NCBI GenBank assembly: GCA_016839055.1
Contig: JAEKNX010000007.1
Coordinates: 1 to 64,000 of the forward strand
Source of the DNA: Spirochaetales bacterium
GTDB lineage: Bacteria; Spirochaetota; Spirochaetia; UBA9216
DNA length: 64,000 nucleotides
Reading direction: 5' to 3'
The position numbers and the translations under genes were made by a program. How positions within the stretch are numbered: position 1 is the stretch's first letter; every line of letters begins with the position of its first letter. Below, piece by piece: positions 1 through 8,170 of the stretch. The notes beneath the pieces are model-generated. The model did no database searches. It was not told the origin of the DNA and saw only the letters and a list, made by a program, of their open reading frames with translations.

Positions 1-89
1 CTCTGAACCCTAAACTGTATCTCATAATTGAATATCTCCTTAAAAAGTTGATGCTTCAACTATGTTGACATATAGGGTTATCCTCTCTA

Positions 90-1307
90 ATGGAAATATC
101 AGATACTCCTGATGTTGTAGATCTCCTTGATAAAGTTCTCAATATTGCTATTAAAATAACTGAATCGAAATATGGTTATATTTATCGATATGATGAGCAA
201 AAGCGTCAATTTATTCTTAACACCTGGTCAAAAGATGTGCATGCAGATTGTAAAGTAGTTAAGAGACAGACAACCTACGATCTTGATAAGACAGGTTGCT
301 GGGGTGAAGTTGTGAGGCAGGGAACGCCTTTTTTGCTCAATGATTATTCATCAAAAAATGAATTTGTGAAGGGTATCCCAAAAGGTCATATTGAAATCAA
401 GAAAATTTTGGCAATACCAGTTTCCTCAAATAATGAGATAGCGGCCACTATAGGAGTTGCAAATAAAGATTTTGATTACGATGAAGGTGATATAAGACAG
501 TTAACGCTTCTGATGAATGCAACATGGAAAATTGTAGAGCAGAAGGATTATGAGGAAAAATTAGTAATTGCCAAAGAGAAAGCTGAGGGAAGCGATAGAT
601 TGAAGAGTGCATTTTTATCAAATATAAGCCATGAAATAAGAACTCCGTTAAATGGTCTGTTAGGTTTTTCCCGACTTCTATCAGATGACAGATATGATGA
701 AATTGATAAATATAAGTTTCTTCAAAATATTAATCAAAGTGGTGAAAGGCTTACACAAACTATTGATGCGATGATTGATATGTCAATTATCGATGCTAAT
801 TTGATAGAAATTAATCTGTCAATTATATCCGTACATGATTTATTAAATGCCCTTACAGCTATATTTAAACCTGAAGCTGAAAAGAAAGGATTGGAATTTA
901 TCTGCACTAATACTGAAGATGTAAAAATACAAGTTGATGAATATAAATTAAAAACAGTTTTATCTAATTTGATTCAAAATTCTTTAAAATTTACTGAGAA
1001 GGGGAAGTTAGAGCTCGGTTTTAATTCATATGAAGATAGTAATGAGTTTTTTGTCTATGATACAGGGATTGGGGTTCCAATGACACAACAGGCTAAGATC
1101 TTTAACCTGTTTGAACAAGTTGAAAATGATTACACCAGGAACTTTCAAGGGATAGGCTTAGGTCTTTCAATAGCGAAAGCATATGTAGAGGCTATGGGAG
1201 GGGGTATGTCAATGGAATCAGTAGAAAGTGATCCTGAATCAGGAGTTTCTGGGTGGTCCATTTTTAAAGTAGCAATTAAAAATCATATTAAAATAGAAGC
1301 TGTATAA
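90..1307 (+). CDS. GAF-domain sensor histidine kinase, N-terminus uncertain
   Basis: This is a cytoplasmic-looking histidine kinase with no membrane segment. A GAF domain covers residues 15-150 (SKYGYIYRYDE; LAIPVSSNNEIAATIGVANK). It is followed by a HisKA dimerisation helix with the H-box FLSNISHEIRTPLNG, where His181 is the predicted phosphoacceptor. An ATPase domain follows, with an N box (NLIQNSLKFTEKG), a G1 box (DTGIGVP) and a G2 box (GIGLGLSIAK). No receiver domain and no partner regulator lie beside it. The start is doubtful: the ATG has no clear ribosome site, and the same frame is open upstream of an in-frame TGA at 66-68 back to the window edge. The gene may therefore be the 3' part of a longer sensor broken by a nonsense codon. 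The gene is noticeably AT-rich compared with the metabolic genes further right. Confidence 0.85.
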   Translation: MEISDTPDVVDLLDKVLNIAIKITESKYGYIYRYDEQKRQFILNTWSKDVHADCKVVKRQTTYDLDKTGCWGEVVRQGTPFLLNDYSSKNEFVKGIPKGHIEIKKILAIPVSSNNEIAATIGVANKDFDYDEGDIRQLTLLMNATWKIVEQKDYEEKLVIAKEKAEGSDRLKSAFLSNISHEIRTPLNGLLGFSRLLSDDRYDEIDKYKFLQNINQSGERLTQTIDAMIDMSIIDANLIEINLSIISVHDLLNALTAIFKPEAEKKGLEFICTNTEDVKIQVDEYKLKTVLSNLIQNSLKFTEKGKLELGFNSYEDSNEFFVYDTGIGVPMTQQAKIFNLFEQVENDYTRNFQGIGLGLSIAKAYVEAMGGGMSMESVESDPESGVSGWSIFKVAIKNHIKIEAV

Positions 1308-1341
1308 AACAGCTGGTCATAAAATAAACGAGGTTGTTGTA

Positions 1342-2865
1342 ATGAAATTTTACTACAGTATTATAATCCTACTACACATTTTGATTCTTAATATCAGTGC
1401 TGATAACAAAGTAAATCTAATTGTTCAATCAGAACCAGACTATCCTCCTTTCTGTATTGTAGATGAAAAAGGCAATGCTGCCGGATTCTCGGTCGATCTT
1501 TTTAGAGCAGCTGCAGAAATTATGGGATATGAGGTAGAATTTCAGGTTGGATCCTGGAATGAAATAAAAAATAATCTCGCAGAAGGAAAGATTGATGCAT
1601 TACCCCTTGTGGGCAGGTCTCCTGAAAGAGAAAAAATTTATGATTTTACAGTTCCATACCATAAATTAAATGGAGCGGTTTTTGTAAGAAAGAATTCGAA
1701 GAAAATAATTAAATATGAAGATCTTGATGGTGCTGCTATTCTTGTAATGAAAGGCGACAATGCTGATGAATATACCAGTCGAACCTTCAAAAATGCTACT
1801 ATAGTTAGAACTGATACATTTGAATCTGCTTTTAATCAGTTAAGTAAAGGCAATGGTGATGCTGTTATAGCTCAAAAACTTATGGGGCAGGAATTATTAA
1901 AACTCCTTGAATTGAAGGGTATAACCACCTTAAATATTCCACTTGAAGGATTTGCACAAGATTTTAGTTTTGCAGTAAAAAAGGGAGATTCAGAACTATT
2001 AGCACATTTGAATGAAGGTTTAGTCCTTCTTAATTCAAATGGAACATATGAAAAACTGTATAAAAAATGGTTCTATCGCCAGCTGCCTGAAATGAATTTC
2101 AATGATATCGTTAAAGTATTCCTGCCTGTTATTCTTGCAATAGTTATACTTATTTTTGTATTCGCTGTAATTTATCTTGAGATTAGAGTTAAAAATAGAA
2201 CCAAGTCTTTGAGAGCTGAGGTTGCTGAAAGGAAAAAGGCGGAGCAGGAAATAAAACAACAACTGGAAGAGCGGGGAATCTTACTTAGGGAAGTTCACCA
2301 TAGAATAAAGAATAATTTTACAATTATAGAATCTTTTATTAATTTATCAAGCAGGAATCATGAAAACCATGAAGTTAAAAAAGCTCTGGAAGTGACTTCA
2401 AGCAGAGTAAGCAGTATGCGGGTTTTGTACGAAAAACTCTTATTGGACGATACATATAAAGAGATCTCTGTTGAAGATTATGTCAAACCTCTAATTACAG
2501 AAATCATCACATTTTTCGCATCAGATAAAGATATTAGTCTTATAACAAAGATAGATGACATTCTTTTGGACACTAAATCAATGTTCTATATTGGAATAAT
2601 ATTAAATGAAATAGTGACTAATAGTATGAAATATGCATTTCCTGAAAAAAATATTGGGACTATCGAAATTCAAATTGAATATGAAGGTAATCAATTCCTT
2701 AAAATTAAAGTGAAGGATGATGGCGTTGGACTTACTAATTCAACGACAGAATTAAAGACAGGTTTTGGCACCACTATTATAGAAATGTTATGTAAACAGA
2801 TGAATGGGCACTACCATATACAAAATAATAACGGGGTTGAAAATATTATTGAGCTTTCTATTTAG
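1342..2865 (+). CDS. Membrane sensor kinase with periplasmic SBP_bac_3 domain and HisKA_2-type core
   Basis: The product starts with a signal peptide (residues 1-20) and a family-3 solute-binding domain (about 24-248; YPPFCIVDEKGNAAGFSVDL is the usual amino-acid-binding opening). One membrane helix follows at about 258-280 and a short coiled coil at 285-315. The kinase core carries LREVHHRIKNN, the HisKA_2/HPK-type phosphoacceptor motif (His319/His320), then an ATPase domain (NEIVTNSMKYAFPE; DDGVGL). In this family ligand binding in the periplasm controls autophosphorylation in the cytoplasm. The ligand cannot be read from sequence, but the fold suggests an amino acid or other small polar molecule. 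It lies 34 nt downstream of the GAF kinase on the same strand and may be co-transcribed with it. No cognate response regulator is adjacent. Confidence 0.88.
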   Translation: MKFYYSIIILLHILILNISADNKVNLIVQSEPDYPPFCIVDEKGNAAGFSVDLFRAAAEIMGYEVEFQVGSWNEIKNNLAEGKIDALPLVGRSPEREKIYDFTVPYHKLNGAVFVRKNSKKIIKYEDLDGAAILVMKGDNADEYTSRTFKNATIVRTDTFESAFNQLSKGNGDAVIAQKLMGQELLKLLELKGITTLNIPLEGFAQDFSFAVKKGDSELLAHLNEGLVLLNSNGTYEKLYKKWFYRQLPEMNFNDIVKVFLPVILAIVILIFVFAVIYLEIRVKNRTKSLRAEVAERKKAEQEIKQQLEERGILLREVHHRIKNNFTIIESFINLSSRNHENHEVKKALEVTSSRVSSMRVLYEKLLLDDTYKEISVEDYVKPLITEIITFFASDKDISLITKIDDILLDTKSMFYIGIILNEIVTNSMKYAFPEKNIGTIEIQIEYEGNQFLKIKVKDDGVGLTNSTTELKTGFGTTIIEMLCKQMNGHYHIQNNNGVENIIELSI

Positions 2866-3011
2866 AAAATTTTCCACATTAAAATAGGCTGAAATCAAAC
2901 TCGACAAAATTCATCGGCTATCGATGCCAGTATCGACGCCTTTATTATATAAACCCAGAAGCTTTATTTGGAAGGTGGACGACATAAGCTCTCCATATGC
3001 AGCTATATACA

Positions 3012-3097
3012 GCAGTATATGGACGACATAAGCCTACGCACTGAGTTGAGGGGCTAGTGGGCGCAAGCTCGTGGAGGTTCAAGTCCTCTTTGCTGCA
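3012..3097 (+). pseudogene. tRNA-Leu(GAG)-like sequence, probably defective
   Basis: The 3' half is an excellent class II tRNA. It has an anticodon loop TTGAGGG (GAG), a leucine-type variable arm (GGGC GCAA GCTC), a T arm (GGAGG TTCAAGT CCTCT) and an acceptor strand TTGCTGC with discriminator A. CCA is not encoded. The 5' acceptor GCAGTAT pairs with it in six of seven positions, one of them a wobble pair, and the length of 86 nt is right for tRNA-Leu. However, the D arm lacks the GG pair and a proper stem, and the anticodon stem is mispaired in at least two positions. The 5' half looks replaced by a local repeat. I therefore call it a tRNA remnant or chimera rather than a working gene. An intrinsic terminator follows directly. 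Confidence 0.5.
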
Positions 3098-3273
3098 TTA
3101 AAAAAGGATTATCGCATTGGCGGTAATCCTTTTTTATTTCTGGATAATGCGGACTTGAAGAGAAGCCGCCGCCGAGCGATTGCGAGGATGAGCGGACAGG
3201 ACGTCCGCGAAAGGCGGCGGAGCCGGGTCGGGGGGTGGCGACATGATGTCGACGCCGAGGAGACCAAGTCCTC
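3087..3273 (+). repeat. 187-bp direct repeat, copy 1
   Basis: This copy matches 3469-3655 at a constant offset of 382 with three substitutions (positions 3219, 3220 and 3260). It begins inside the tRNA-like acceptor region (TCTTTGCTGCA), includes the terminator hairpin at 3100-3135, and continues into a GC-rich module. That module opens with GGACTTG and closes with CAAGTCC, so its ends are inverted repeats of each other and resemble the T-loop sequence of the tRNA. Internal palindromes include GCGGAC...GTCCGC and CGACAT...ATGTCG. Confidence 0.9.
3100..3135 (+). terminator. Intrinsic terminator after the tRNA-like sequence
   Basis: Perfect 12-bp stem AAAAAAGGATTA / TAATCCTTTTTT with a 12-nt loop. 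The A-run and T-run make it usable in both directions. It lies 2 nt after the tRNA-like 3' end. Confidence 0.85.
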
Positions 3274-3282
3274 TTTGCTGCA

Positions 3283-3318
3283 AAAAAAAAGATCATCCGT
3301 AAGGATGGTCTTTTTTTT
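3283..3318 (+). terminator. Intrinsic terminator, second unit of the repeat patch
   Basis: Stem GATCATCC / GGATGGTC (one G-T pair) with a GTAA loop, extended by facing runs of eight A and eight T. It directly follows another TTTGCTGCA word (3274-3282), repeating the order of tRNA end and then terminator. Confidence 0.8.
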
Positions 3319-3468
3319 GCTATCAGAGAAAGAGGACTTGATCCGAAGGAAGCGCCGAGCTGGCGAGGGGAAGCTCGTAGGACGCGCGCGGCAGCTTCCG
3401 CAGGCGGCCTGGAAGAGTGAGGCACGATGCCGAGCTCAGAAAGGCAAGGTCCTCGGAGAACCTGCGGT

Positions 3469-3655
3469 TCTTTGCTGCATTAAAAAAGGATTATCGCATT
3501 GGCGGTAATCCTTTTTTATTTCTGGATAATGCGGACTTGAAGAGAAGCCGCCGCCGAGCGATTGCGAGGATGAGCGGACAGGACGTCCGCGAAAGGCGGC
3601 ATAGCCGGGTCGGGGGGTGGCGACATGATGTCGACGCCGAGAAGACCAAGTCCTC
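3469..3655 (+). repeat. 187-bp direct repeat, copy 2
   Basis: This is the second copy of the 3087-3273 repeat, about 98% identical. The CGG-to-CAT difference in the GGCGGCGG arm weakens a potential stem and is not compensated on the other side, so strict conservation of RNA structure is not evident. Both copies start at the TTTGCTGCA word that forms the tRNA acceptor end and end at AAGTCCTC. Confidence 0.9.
3482..3517 (+). terminator. Intrinsic terminator, third unit of the repeat patch
   Basis: Identical copy of the 3100-3135 terminator inside repeat copy 2, again directly after TTTGCTGCA (3471-3479). Confidence 0.85.
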
Positions 3656-3787
3656 GGAGAACCGCAGGACCCGATCCATGCGGAACGAAAACGTGGATTT
3701 CCGCAGCCTCACTGGGGTTAAATTATATGAGCCCAGGCCATAGTGAAATATTATGGCCCCTCTTTTGGAAGTTTCCGGCTTAGGATA

Positions 3788-5206
3788 CTATTCTATTAGT
3801 AGTGAGATGCAATTTTTACCGTTGTTTTTTGATTTGTAGAGTGCTTTGTCTGCACGTTTAGTTATGGAAGCCAATGTATCACCTGAAATTACCTCGGAAA
3901 GTCCGAAGCTGCAGGTCATTTTTCCGAATTTATAATCAGATGAAGCGATTATTTTTCTTAATCTTTCGCAAAAGCAGAGAGCTTCATCTGATTTTGTTTC
4001 AGACAGGATTATCAGGAACTCATCGCCTCCTAATCTGAATAATTTATCAGTATCTCTCAAACATTCACTCACAAGTTTAGACAAATTTACCAGGTATAAA
4101 TCTCCGATGGAATGATCAAACTTATCATTGATTTTTTTAAAATCATCAATATCAAACATTATAATTGAAAAAGGAGTTTCATATCTCTGAAAGCGTTTTA
4201 CTTCCTCTGTTCCGACGGTTTCAAGCTTATACCTGTTAAATGTTTTAGTAAGCATATCATGGGTTGAAAGCTTATATAACTCCTCTAAAGTTTGGTTCAT
4301 CTTCTCCTTCATCTCAAAGGTATCGATTCCAATATAAAGGATTTCCCTGATTTCCCTAAGAAACAGCAGATATTCCTCTTCAAACTTATCCATTTTTTTA
4401 AATTGAAGGATAAAAAAAACTTTTTCAACCTGGATAAGTTTATTAGAAAAAATGGGCAAGACAGCGAGTATGTCCCCTTTATCAAATTCGTTGATAATCT
4501 CCTTGAAAGGATTCCGGGAGTTATCTTTATCAAAAATCATGATTTTATCAGGGATATTGTCCAGGATATCATCCTTTTCTAAAAGGGTTCTCATGCGTGA
4601 TGAATAAGGGGTATCCTGGTCAGTTCCAGAAATAAGAGTTGTATAATCATTAATGTTTTTGCTGGCGATAAAAACATTTAAATTTTCTGTTGGCTCCAAA
4701 AGAATGTTTTTAACAGAATTGAGAAATTCATTTAGAGTTTGAGATTTAATTATGGCATGGTTGATCTGGGACTTTACAAAGAGATTACCTCTTAAAAACT
4801 GTTCCTTCTCCAGAAGATTTTTTATATGATTGGTGGAATTTAAAAAATAGTCGAGGGTTTTAAGCTCACAGCGGGTATTCAGGAACCTATTGTTCTCGTC
4901 ATAAACACTTATCCCGTTCAAGACTGTTTCAATAATTAATCCGTCCTTTCTCTTCAACTTGAGAAGCGCATTATTGACGAAACCGTATTCCTTTAAATGT
5001 GGAAAATTTTTTTGAACAACTTTAAAAGAATCTTCAGTTATAAAGTTTCCAAAGAACTGTCCGATAACCTCTTCCCTTTTATAGCCCGTCTCTTCCAACC
5101 ATTTATCATTCACTTGTAGAACTTGACCTGTTTCATTAAGCATCTGAAACATTGAACTTTCAGGTTCAACAGTTCTATCATCAAATGGTTCTTTTTCAGA
5201 TGTCAT
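3788..5206 (-). CDS. PAS domain diguanylate cyclase (GGDEF)
   Basis: A cytoplasmic c-di-GMP synthase. An N-terminal PAS domain (about residues 18-125; LNETGQVLQVNDKWLEETGY) is followed by a GAF-like region (about 150-300) and a GGDEF domain in the last 170 residues. The active-site motif GGDEF (about 393-397) is intact. An RDTD motif (384-387) ahead of it fits the RxxD inhibitory site, so product feedback inhibition is likely. No EAL domain is present. A PilZ-domain protein, a likely c-di-GMP receptor, is encoded divergently about 210 bp away, which suggests a small local signalling pair. The start codon is followed by an acidic leader before the PAS fold. Confidence 0.92.
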   Translation of the reverse strand: MTSEKEPFDDRTVEPESSMFQMLNETGQVLQVNDKWLEETGYKREEVIGQFFGNFITEDSFKVVQKNFPHLKEYGFVNNALLKLKRKDGLIIETVLNGISVYDENNRFLNTRCELKTLDYFLNSTNHIKNLLEKEQFLRGNLFVKSQINHAIIKSQTLNEFLNSVKNILLEPTENLNVFIASKNINDYTTLISGTDQDTPYSSRMRTLLEKDDILDNIPDKIMIFDKDNSRNPFKEIINEFDKGDILAVLPIFSNKLIQVEKVFFILQFKKMDKFEEEYLLFLREIREILYIGIDTFEMKEKMNQTLEELYKLSTHDMLTKTFNRYKLETVGTEEVKRFQRYETPFSIIMFDIDDFKKINDKFDHSIGDLYLVNLSKLVSECLRDTDKLFRLGGDEFLIILSETKSDEALCFCERLRKIIASSDYKFGKMTCSFGLSEVISGDTLASITKRADKALYKSKNNGKNCISLLIE

Positions 5207-5419
5207 ATACTACCCCAACTAAATGATAGGAAAATTTTTCCTGTCGATCAAGGATCAATAGGAAAAATTGCGGCGGAGCATAGGGGATGTTGGCGTACTT
5301 GTCTGAGACCTATTTGATGAAAAGCAGTACCAGGACTTAATCCTTGTACCATTATCCGGATTCAATAATTTTATCAATTGTGCCGATAAAGATAGGGTTG
5401 ATATTCTGGAGGAATGATT

Positions 5420-5743
5420 ATGGCGGAAAGTGATTTTGTTAAAAGAGCTTCAAGGCTTCCGCTAGATGTAGAAGTTAACTGTGATGGAAGCTATATTTCC
5501 TATAGTAAGGATATAAGTGAATCCGGGATTGCGATTATTACTGACGCCGAACTTGAAGTAGGGAAATTCATCCAGATGAAATTCCATCTTCCAGGGGTTG
5601 AAACTGAAATAAACGCTTACGGCAAGGTTGCCAGGAGTGCGGCTGTCTCCGATAATTTTTTTGAATGCGGAATCAGTTTTTGGGATATTGCGGAAGAAGA
5701 TAAAGAAGCACTTCAGGAATTTTTTAAGAAAAGTATAGTTTGA
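5420..5743 (+). CDS. PilZ-domain protein
   Basis: A 107-residue single-domain PilZ protein. It has a basic N-terminal switch (KRASR) followed by DISESGIAI, matching the D/NxSxxG part of the c-di-GMP-binding signature, and a beta-barrel pattern thereafter. The switch reads KxxxR rather than the usual RxxxR, which may lower affinity. A GGAGGA ribosome site at 5408-5413 is six bases from the ATG at 5420, so this ATG is preferred to the one at 5414. It lies divergent from the diguanylate cyclase gene and probably reads out its product. The effector partner is not visible in the sequence. Confidence 0.88.
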   Translation: MAESDFVKRASRLPLDVEVNCDGSYISYSKDISESGIAIITDAELEVGKFIQMKFHLPGVETEINAYGKVARSAAVSDNFFECGISFWDIAEEDKEALQEFFKKSIV

Positions 5744-5868
5744 GACAGTAATAATTTAACTGAAGTTTTGCATCATTCCGGGCCGGATACTCCCGGCATT
5801 GTCTCAAAATCTTCGATAGAGCCTCATGGGATAAAATCAAATCATGAGAGGGAGGTGAAAAATACTCT

Positions 5869-6165
5869 TCAGATTCCGTATCTATCCATATCTACCTTAC
5901 CGTTTATGTCAAATTCAATTCCTTCTGATTCAAGCAGCTGCCTCTGAAGATCAGCGGCTGCGCCTTTGAGTGATATGTTTCCACTGCTGCCGATTACGCG
6001 ATGCCAGGGCAGCCCGTATTTTTCACTCGATGAATGGAGCAGACGGGATACCTGACGGGCAGCCCGCGGATTTCCGGCTATTTCGGCTATCCGGCCGTAA
6101 GAGCTTACTCTTCCTTTGGGAATGCTGTTGATGATATTGATTAACTGAGTTGAAAATACGGTCAT
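5869..6165 (-). CDS. Alkyltransferase-like (ATL) DNA-damage recognition protein
   Basis: A 98-residue protein of the O6-alkylguanine-DNA-alkyltransferase DNA-binding fold. The motif reads PWHRVIGSSG where repair enzymes have PCHRV, so the alkyl-acceptor cysteine is replaced by tryptophan. This is the hallmark of ATL proteins, which bind O6-alkylguanine and hand it to nucleotide excision repair instead of repairing it directly. The helix-turn-helix (RAARQVSRLL) and the arginine-finger region (PRAAR) are present. The ATG at 6165 overlaps the stop of the upstream lipoprotein gene (ATGA), giving translational coupling. The longer upstream reading is not supported by homology. Confidence 0.88.
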   Translation of the reverse strand: MTVFSTQLINIINSIPKGRVSSYGRIAEIAGNPRAARQVSRLLHSSSEKYGLPWHRVIGSSGNISLKGAAADLQRQLLESEGIEFDINGKVDMDRYGI

Positions 6166-6977
6166 TTCAATTCGGGGGCAACGCCAAGTGAGTAATAGTA
6201 TCTGCCGTTCGGGGTGCGCCATCTGTCGAGAATGTAGAACCCAGGAATGACTACCTTGGAGGTTTCCAGATTCTGCTGAATAGAAGCAGTACCAATAGCA
6301 TTCTCAATCTGTCTTTTTCCGGTAACAATATCTACCGATATCTGGCGCGCCAGATCTTCGAGTGCCTGGTTGTCAGATGCAGTAAATGATTCGGCTACAT
6401 ATCCTGCCTGGAGAGAGATTCCTACACTGACCATGTATCCAGGGATTTCCGGTATTACATTTGTCCATTCCGGCTTGCCGTTTTTCCATTTTGTACTATA
6501 GGGAATGGCCGGGAGATTTTCATCAGCGAGTTCAGCAATGATATAAGTGCCGTAGGTATCCTTAAACACCGCTATCAGGCTGAGCCTGTCGATCATGTCG
6601 AGAGCGAGCCCTCTGTCCCAGACTACCTCGAGATTTCTAATATACCTCATGGACGAATTGATTCTTTCGGTGTAGAACTGCGACACTGCTTTAACGGCAA
6701 TATATTTTGAAGCTTGTTCTGATGCTTGAAGCAGGGCGGCGGGCAGCTCGTCTTCCCTCCGACTTTTCCGAATTACCGAAGCAAAAAATCTGGGTGTGCC
6801 GTTTACAGGGTATGTATTCAGCATCGCCTGAAAATCACTTTCTGAGAAATCTATAGGGCTGGAGTATACTGATACGGGGACAGATTTCGTCTTATTATCA
6901 CTATTAGTGCTGCAGGAAATAAAGAGTGAAGAAGTTATAAGAATTAATAAAGTTATCTGTTTCATTGTTTTATTCAT
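6162..6977 (-). CDS. Putative LPP20-like lipoprotein
   Basis: A predicted lipoprotein of 271 residues. MNKTMKQ is followed by a hydrophobic stretch and a lipobox LFISC. After the cysteine is a low-complexity linker rich in Ser and Asn, then a globular part (FFASVIRKSRRED to GVAPELK) that resembles LPP20-type envelope proteins in layout. The repeated pattern of a helix with QASEQASKYIAVKAVSQF and later DNQALEDLARQISV fits this group. I cannot assign a function. The start at 6977 is chosen because it opens the signal peptide. It is co-oriented and overlaps the ATL gene by 4 nt, but no shared role is obvious. Confidence 0.7.
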   Translation of the reverse strand: MNKTMKQITLLILITSSLFISCSTNSDNKTKSVPVSVYSSPIDFSESDFQAMLNTYPVNGTPRFFASVIRKSRREDELPAALLQASEQASKYIAVKAVSQFYTERINSSMRYIRNLEVVWDRGLALDMIDRLSLIAVFKDTYGTYIIAELADENLPAIPYSTKWKNGKPEWTNVIPEIPGYMVSVGISLQAGYVAESFTASDNQALEDLARQISVDIVTGKRQIENAIGTASIQQNLETSKVVIPGFYILDRWRTPNGRYYYSLGVAPELK

Positions 6978-7162
6978 GAGTCGCCCTGTATTAGTAAGAT
7001 TTATAAGGTGATTATAGCTTAATAGTATACTTAAAGACAAATCCTTAAGTTTGTTTTCGAAGAAATATGCAGATTTATTACCCGCGGGGCATGGGGGCTT
7101 AATTAAATAACGGCAGAAAGCCATGACGCTTCCTGCCGAAACTGCAGTCGGCGGGTTAAACT

Positions 7163-8152
7163 TTAGTTTTCCATAGCCCCGTCAAAATCGACAGTAGAGG
7201 CGGAAAAATTATATTTTTTTACAAACTCATATGATTCTTTTGCTCCGAACTCACGGTCCATACCATTGTCCTCCCATTCTACTGAAAGCGGGCCGGTATA
7301 GCCTATGTCGTTCAGCGCCCGGATGATTTCTTCAAAGTTGACATCGCCATGGCCAAGTGAACGAAAGTTCCAGCCCCGCCTTGCGTCTCCGAACGGCAGG
7401 TGGGAGCCGAGGATGCCGCTTCGTCCATCAAGGGTGACGGCGGCGTCTTTCATGTGAACGTGATAGATTTTATCTCCGAAGTCGCGGAGGAAAAGATGCG
7501 GCTCTACGCCCTGCCAGATAAGGTGACTGGGGTCAAAGTTGAGGCCCAGGGTCTTTCTGTATTTGAATTTTTCAAAAAGGCGTTTGGTTGTCCAGTAGTC
7601 GAATGCGATCTCGGAAGGATGTACTTCCAACGCAAATTTTACTCCCTGTTTGTCAAATTCGTCAAATATCGGAGTCCACAGATCGTATATTCTCTGAAAT
7701 CCTTCCTCGACCATTTCTTCGGTAGTAGGAGGAAATGAATAAAGATAAGCCCAGATGGGGGATCCCATGAAGCCTGTCACTATGCCGCAGCCCATGGCTT
7801 TCGCGGCTTTCGCCGTATTCTTCATTTCTTTGATACCCCATTCTCTGATGGCATCCGGGTCTCCGGCAAATTGGGAAGGAGCGAATCCGTCGATTCTGGG
7901 ATCCCAGCGGTCTCCGACACACTGGCCGATGAGGTGTGATCCGATTGCCCAGCATCCGAGGCCGTTATCATTAAGAATTTTTTTCTTTGCTTCGACATAA
8001 GCAGGATCAACCGCCGCTTTCCCGACTTCCATATGATCGCCCCAGGTGCAAATTTCTACACCCTCATATCCGAATGATTTTACCAGTCTGCATGCGTCCT
8101 CGAAGCTGAGATCAGCCCACTGCCCTGTGAAGATTGTAATTGGTCTGCTCAT
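7163..8152 (-). CDS. Sugar phosphate isomerase/epimerase family TIM barrel
   Basis: A xylose-isomerase-like TIM barrel (AP_endonuc_2 fold) of 329 residues. Typical strand-end motifs include GYEGVEICTWGDHMEVG, LEVHPSEIAFD, NFDPSHLIWQG, HVHMKDAAV and SVEWEDNGMDRE, which place metal ligands Glu/Asp/His at the usual barrel ends. Members act as ketose epimerases, isomerases or 3-keto-sugar-processing enzymes; the exact substrate is unknown. It is the last gene of a leftward cluster, 18 nt after a Gfo/Idh/MocA oxidoreductase. That pairing recurs in 3-keto-glycoside and rare-sugar pathways. An AAGGAG ribosome site precedes the ATG. Confidence 0.88.
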   Translation of the reverse strand: MSRPITIFTGQWADLSFEDACRLVKSFGYEGVEICTWGDHMEVGKAAVDPAYVEAKKKILNDNGLGCWAIGSHLIGQCVGDRWDPRIDGFAPSQFAGDPDAIREWGIKEMKNTAKAAKAMGCGIVTGFMGSPIWAYLYSFPPTTEEMVEEGFQRIYDLWTPIFDEFDKQGVKFALEVHPSEIAFDYWTTKRLFEKFKYRKTLGLNFDPSHLIWQGVEPHLFLRDFGDKIYHVHMKDAAVTLDGRSGILGSHLPFGDARRGWNFRSLGHGDVNFEEIIRALNDIGYTGPLSVEWEDNGMDREFGAKESYEFVKKYNFSASTVDFDGAMEN

Positions 8153-8170
8153 TTTATTCTTTCTCCTTAT

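Larger units (their letters stand above)
2866..3787. other. Gene-free, GC-rich repeat patch with tRNA-derived ends
   Basis: This 0.9-kb stretch contains no convincing gene. It holds a malformed tRNA-Leu-like sequence, three intrinsic terminators, a 187-bp direct repeat and GC-rich modules rich in short palindromes. The open frames that cross it on both strands read through tRNA and terminator sequence and should be treated as spurious. A 13-base word (GGACGACATAAGC) occurs twice, near 2979 and 3021, the second copy lying where a tRNA D-arm should be. A hairpin-forming stretch CCATAT...ATATGG spans about 2992-3022. Confidence 0.7.

Noticed and set aside
3087-3655. CRISPR array or integron cassette array
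   Set aside because: There are only two long near-identical copies and no short regularly spaced repeats or cas genes. The module ends do not show the GTTRRRY core of integron attC sites, and no integrase gene is present.
3054-3743. Several open frames of 70-145 codons on both strands in the repeat patch
   Set aside because: They read through tRNA-like sequence, terminator hairpins and GC-rich repeats and have no ribosome sites. Translations are basic and low-complexity, typical of spurious tRNA-region frames.
6978-7124. N-terminal extension of the LPP20-like lipoprotein
   Set aside because: It would place 49 residues before the signal peptide. The start at 6977 gives a normal lipoprotein signal.
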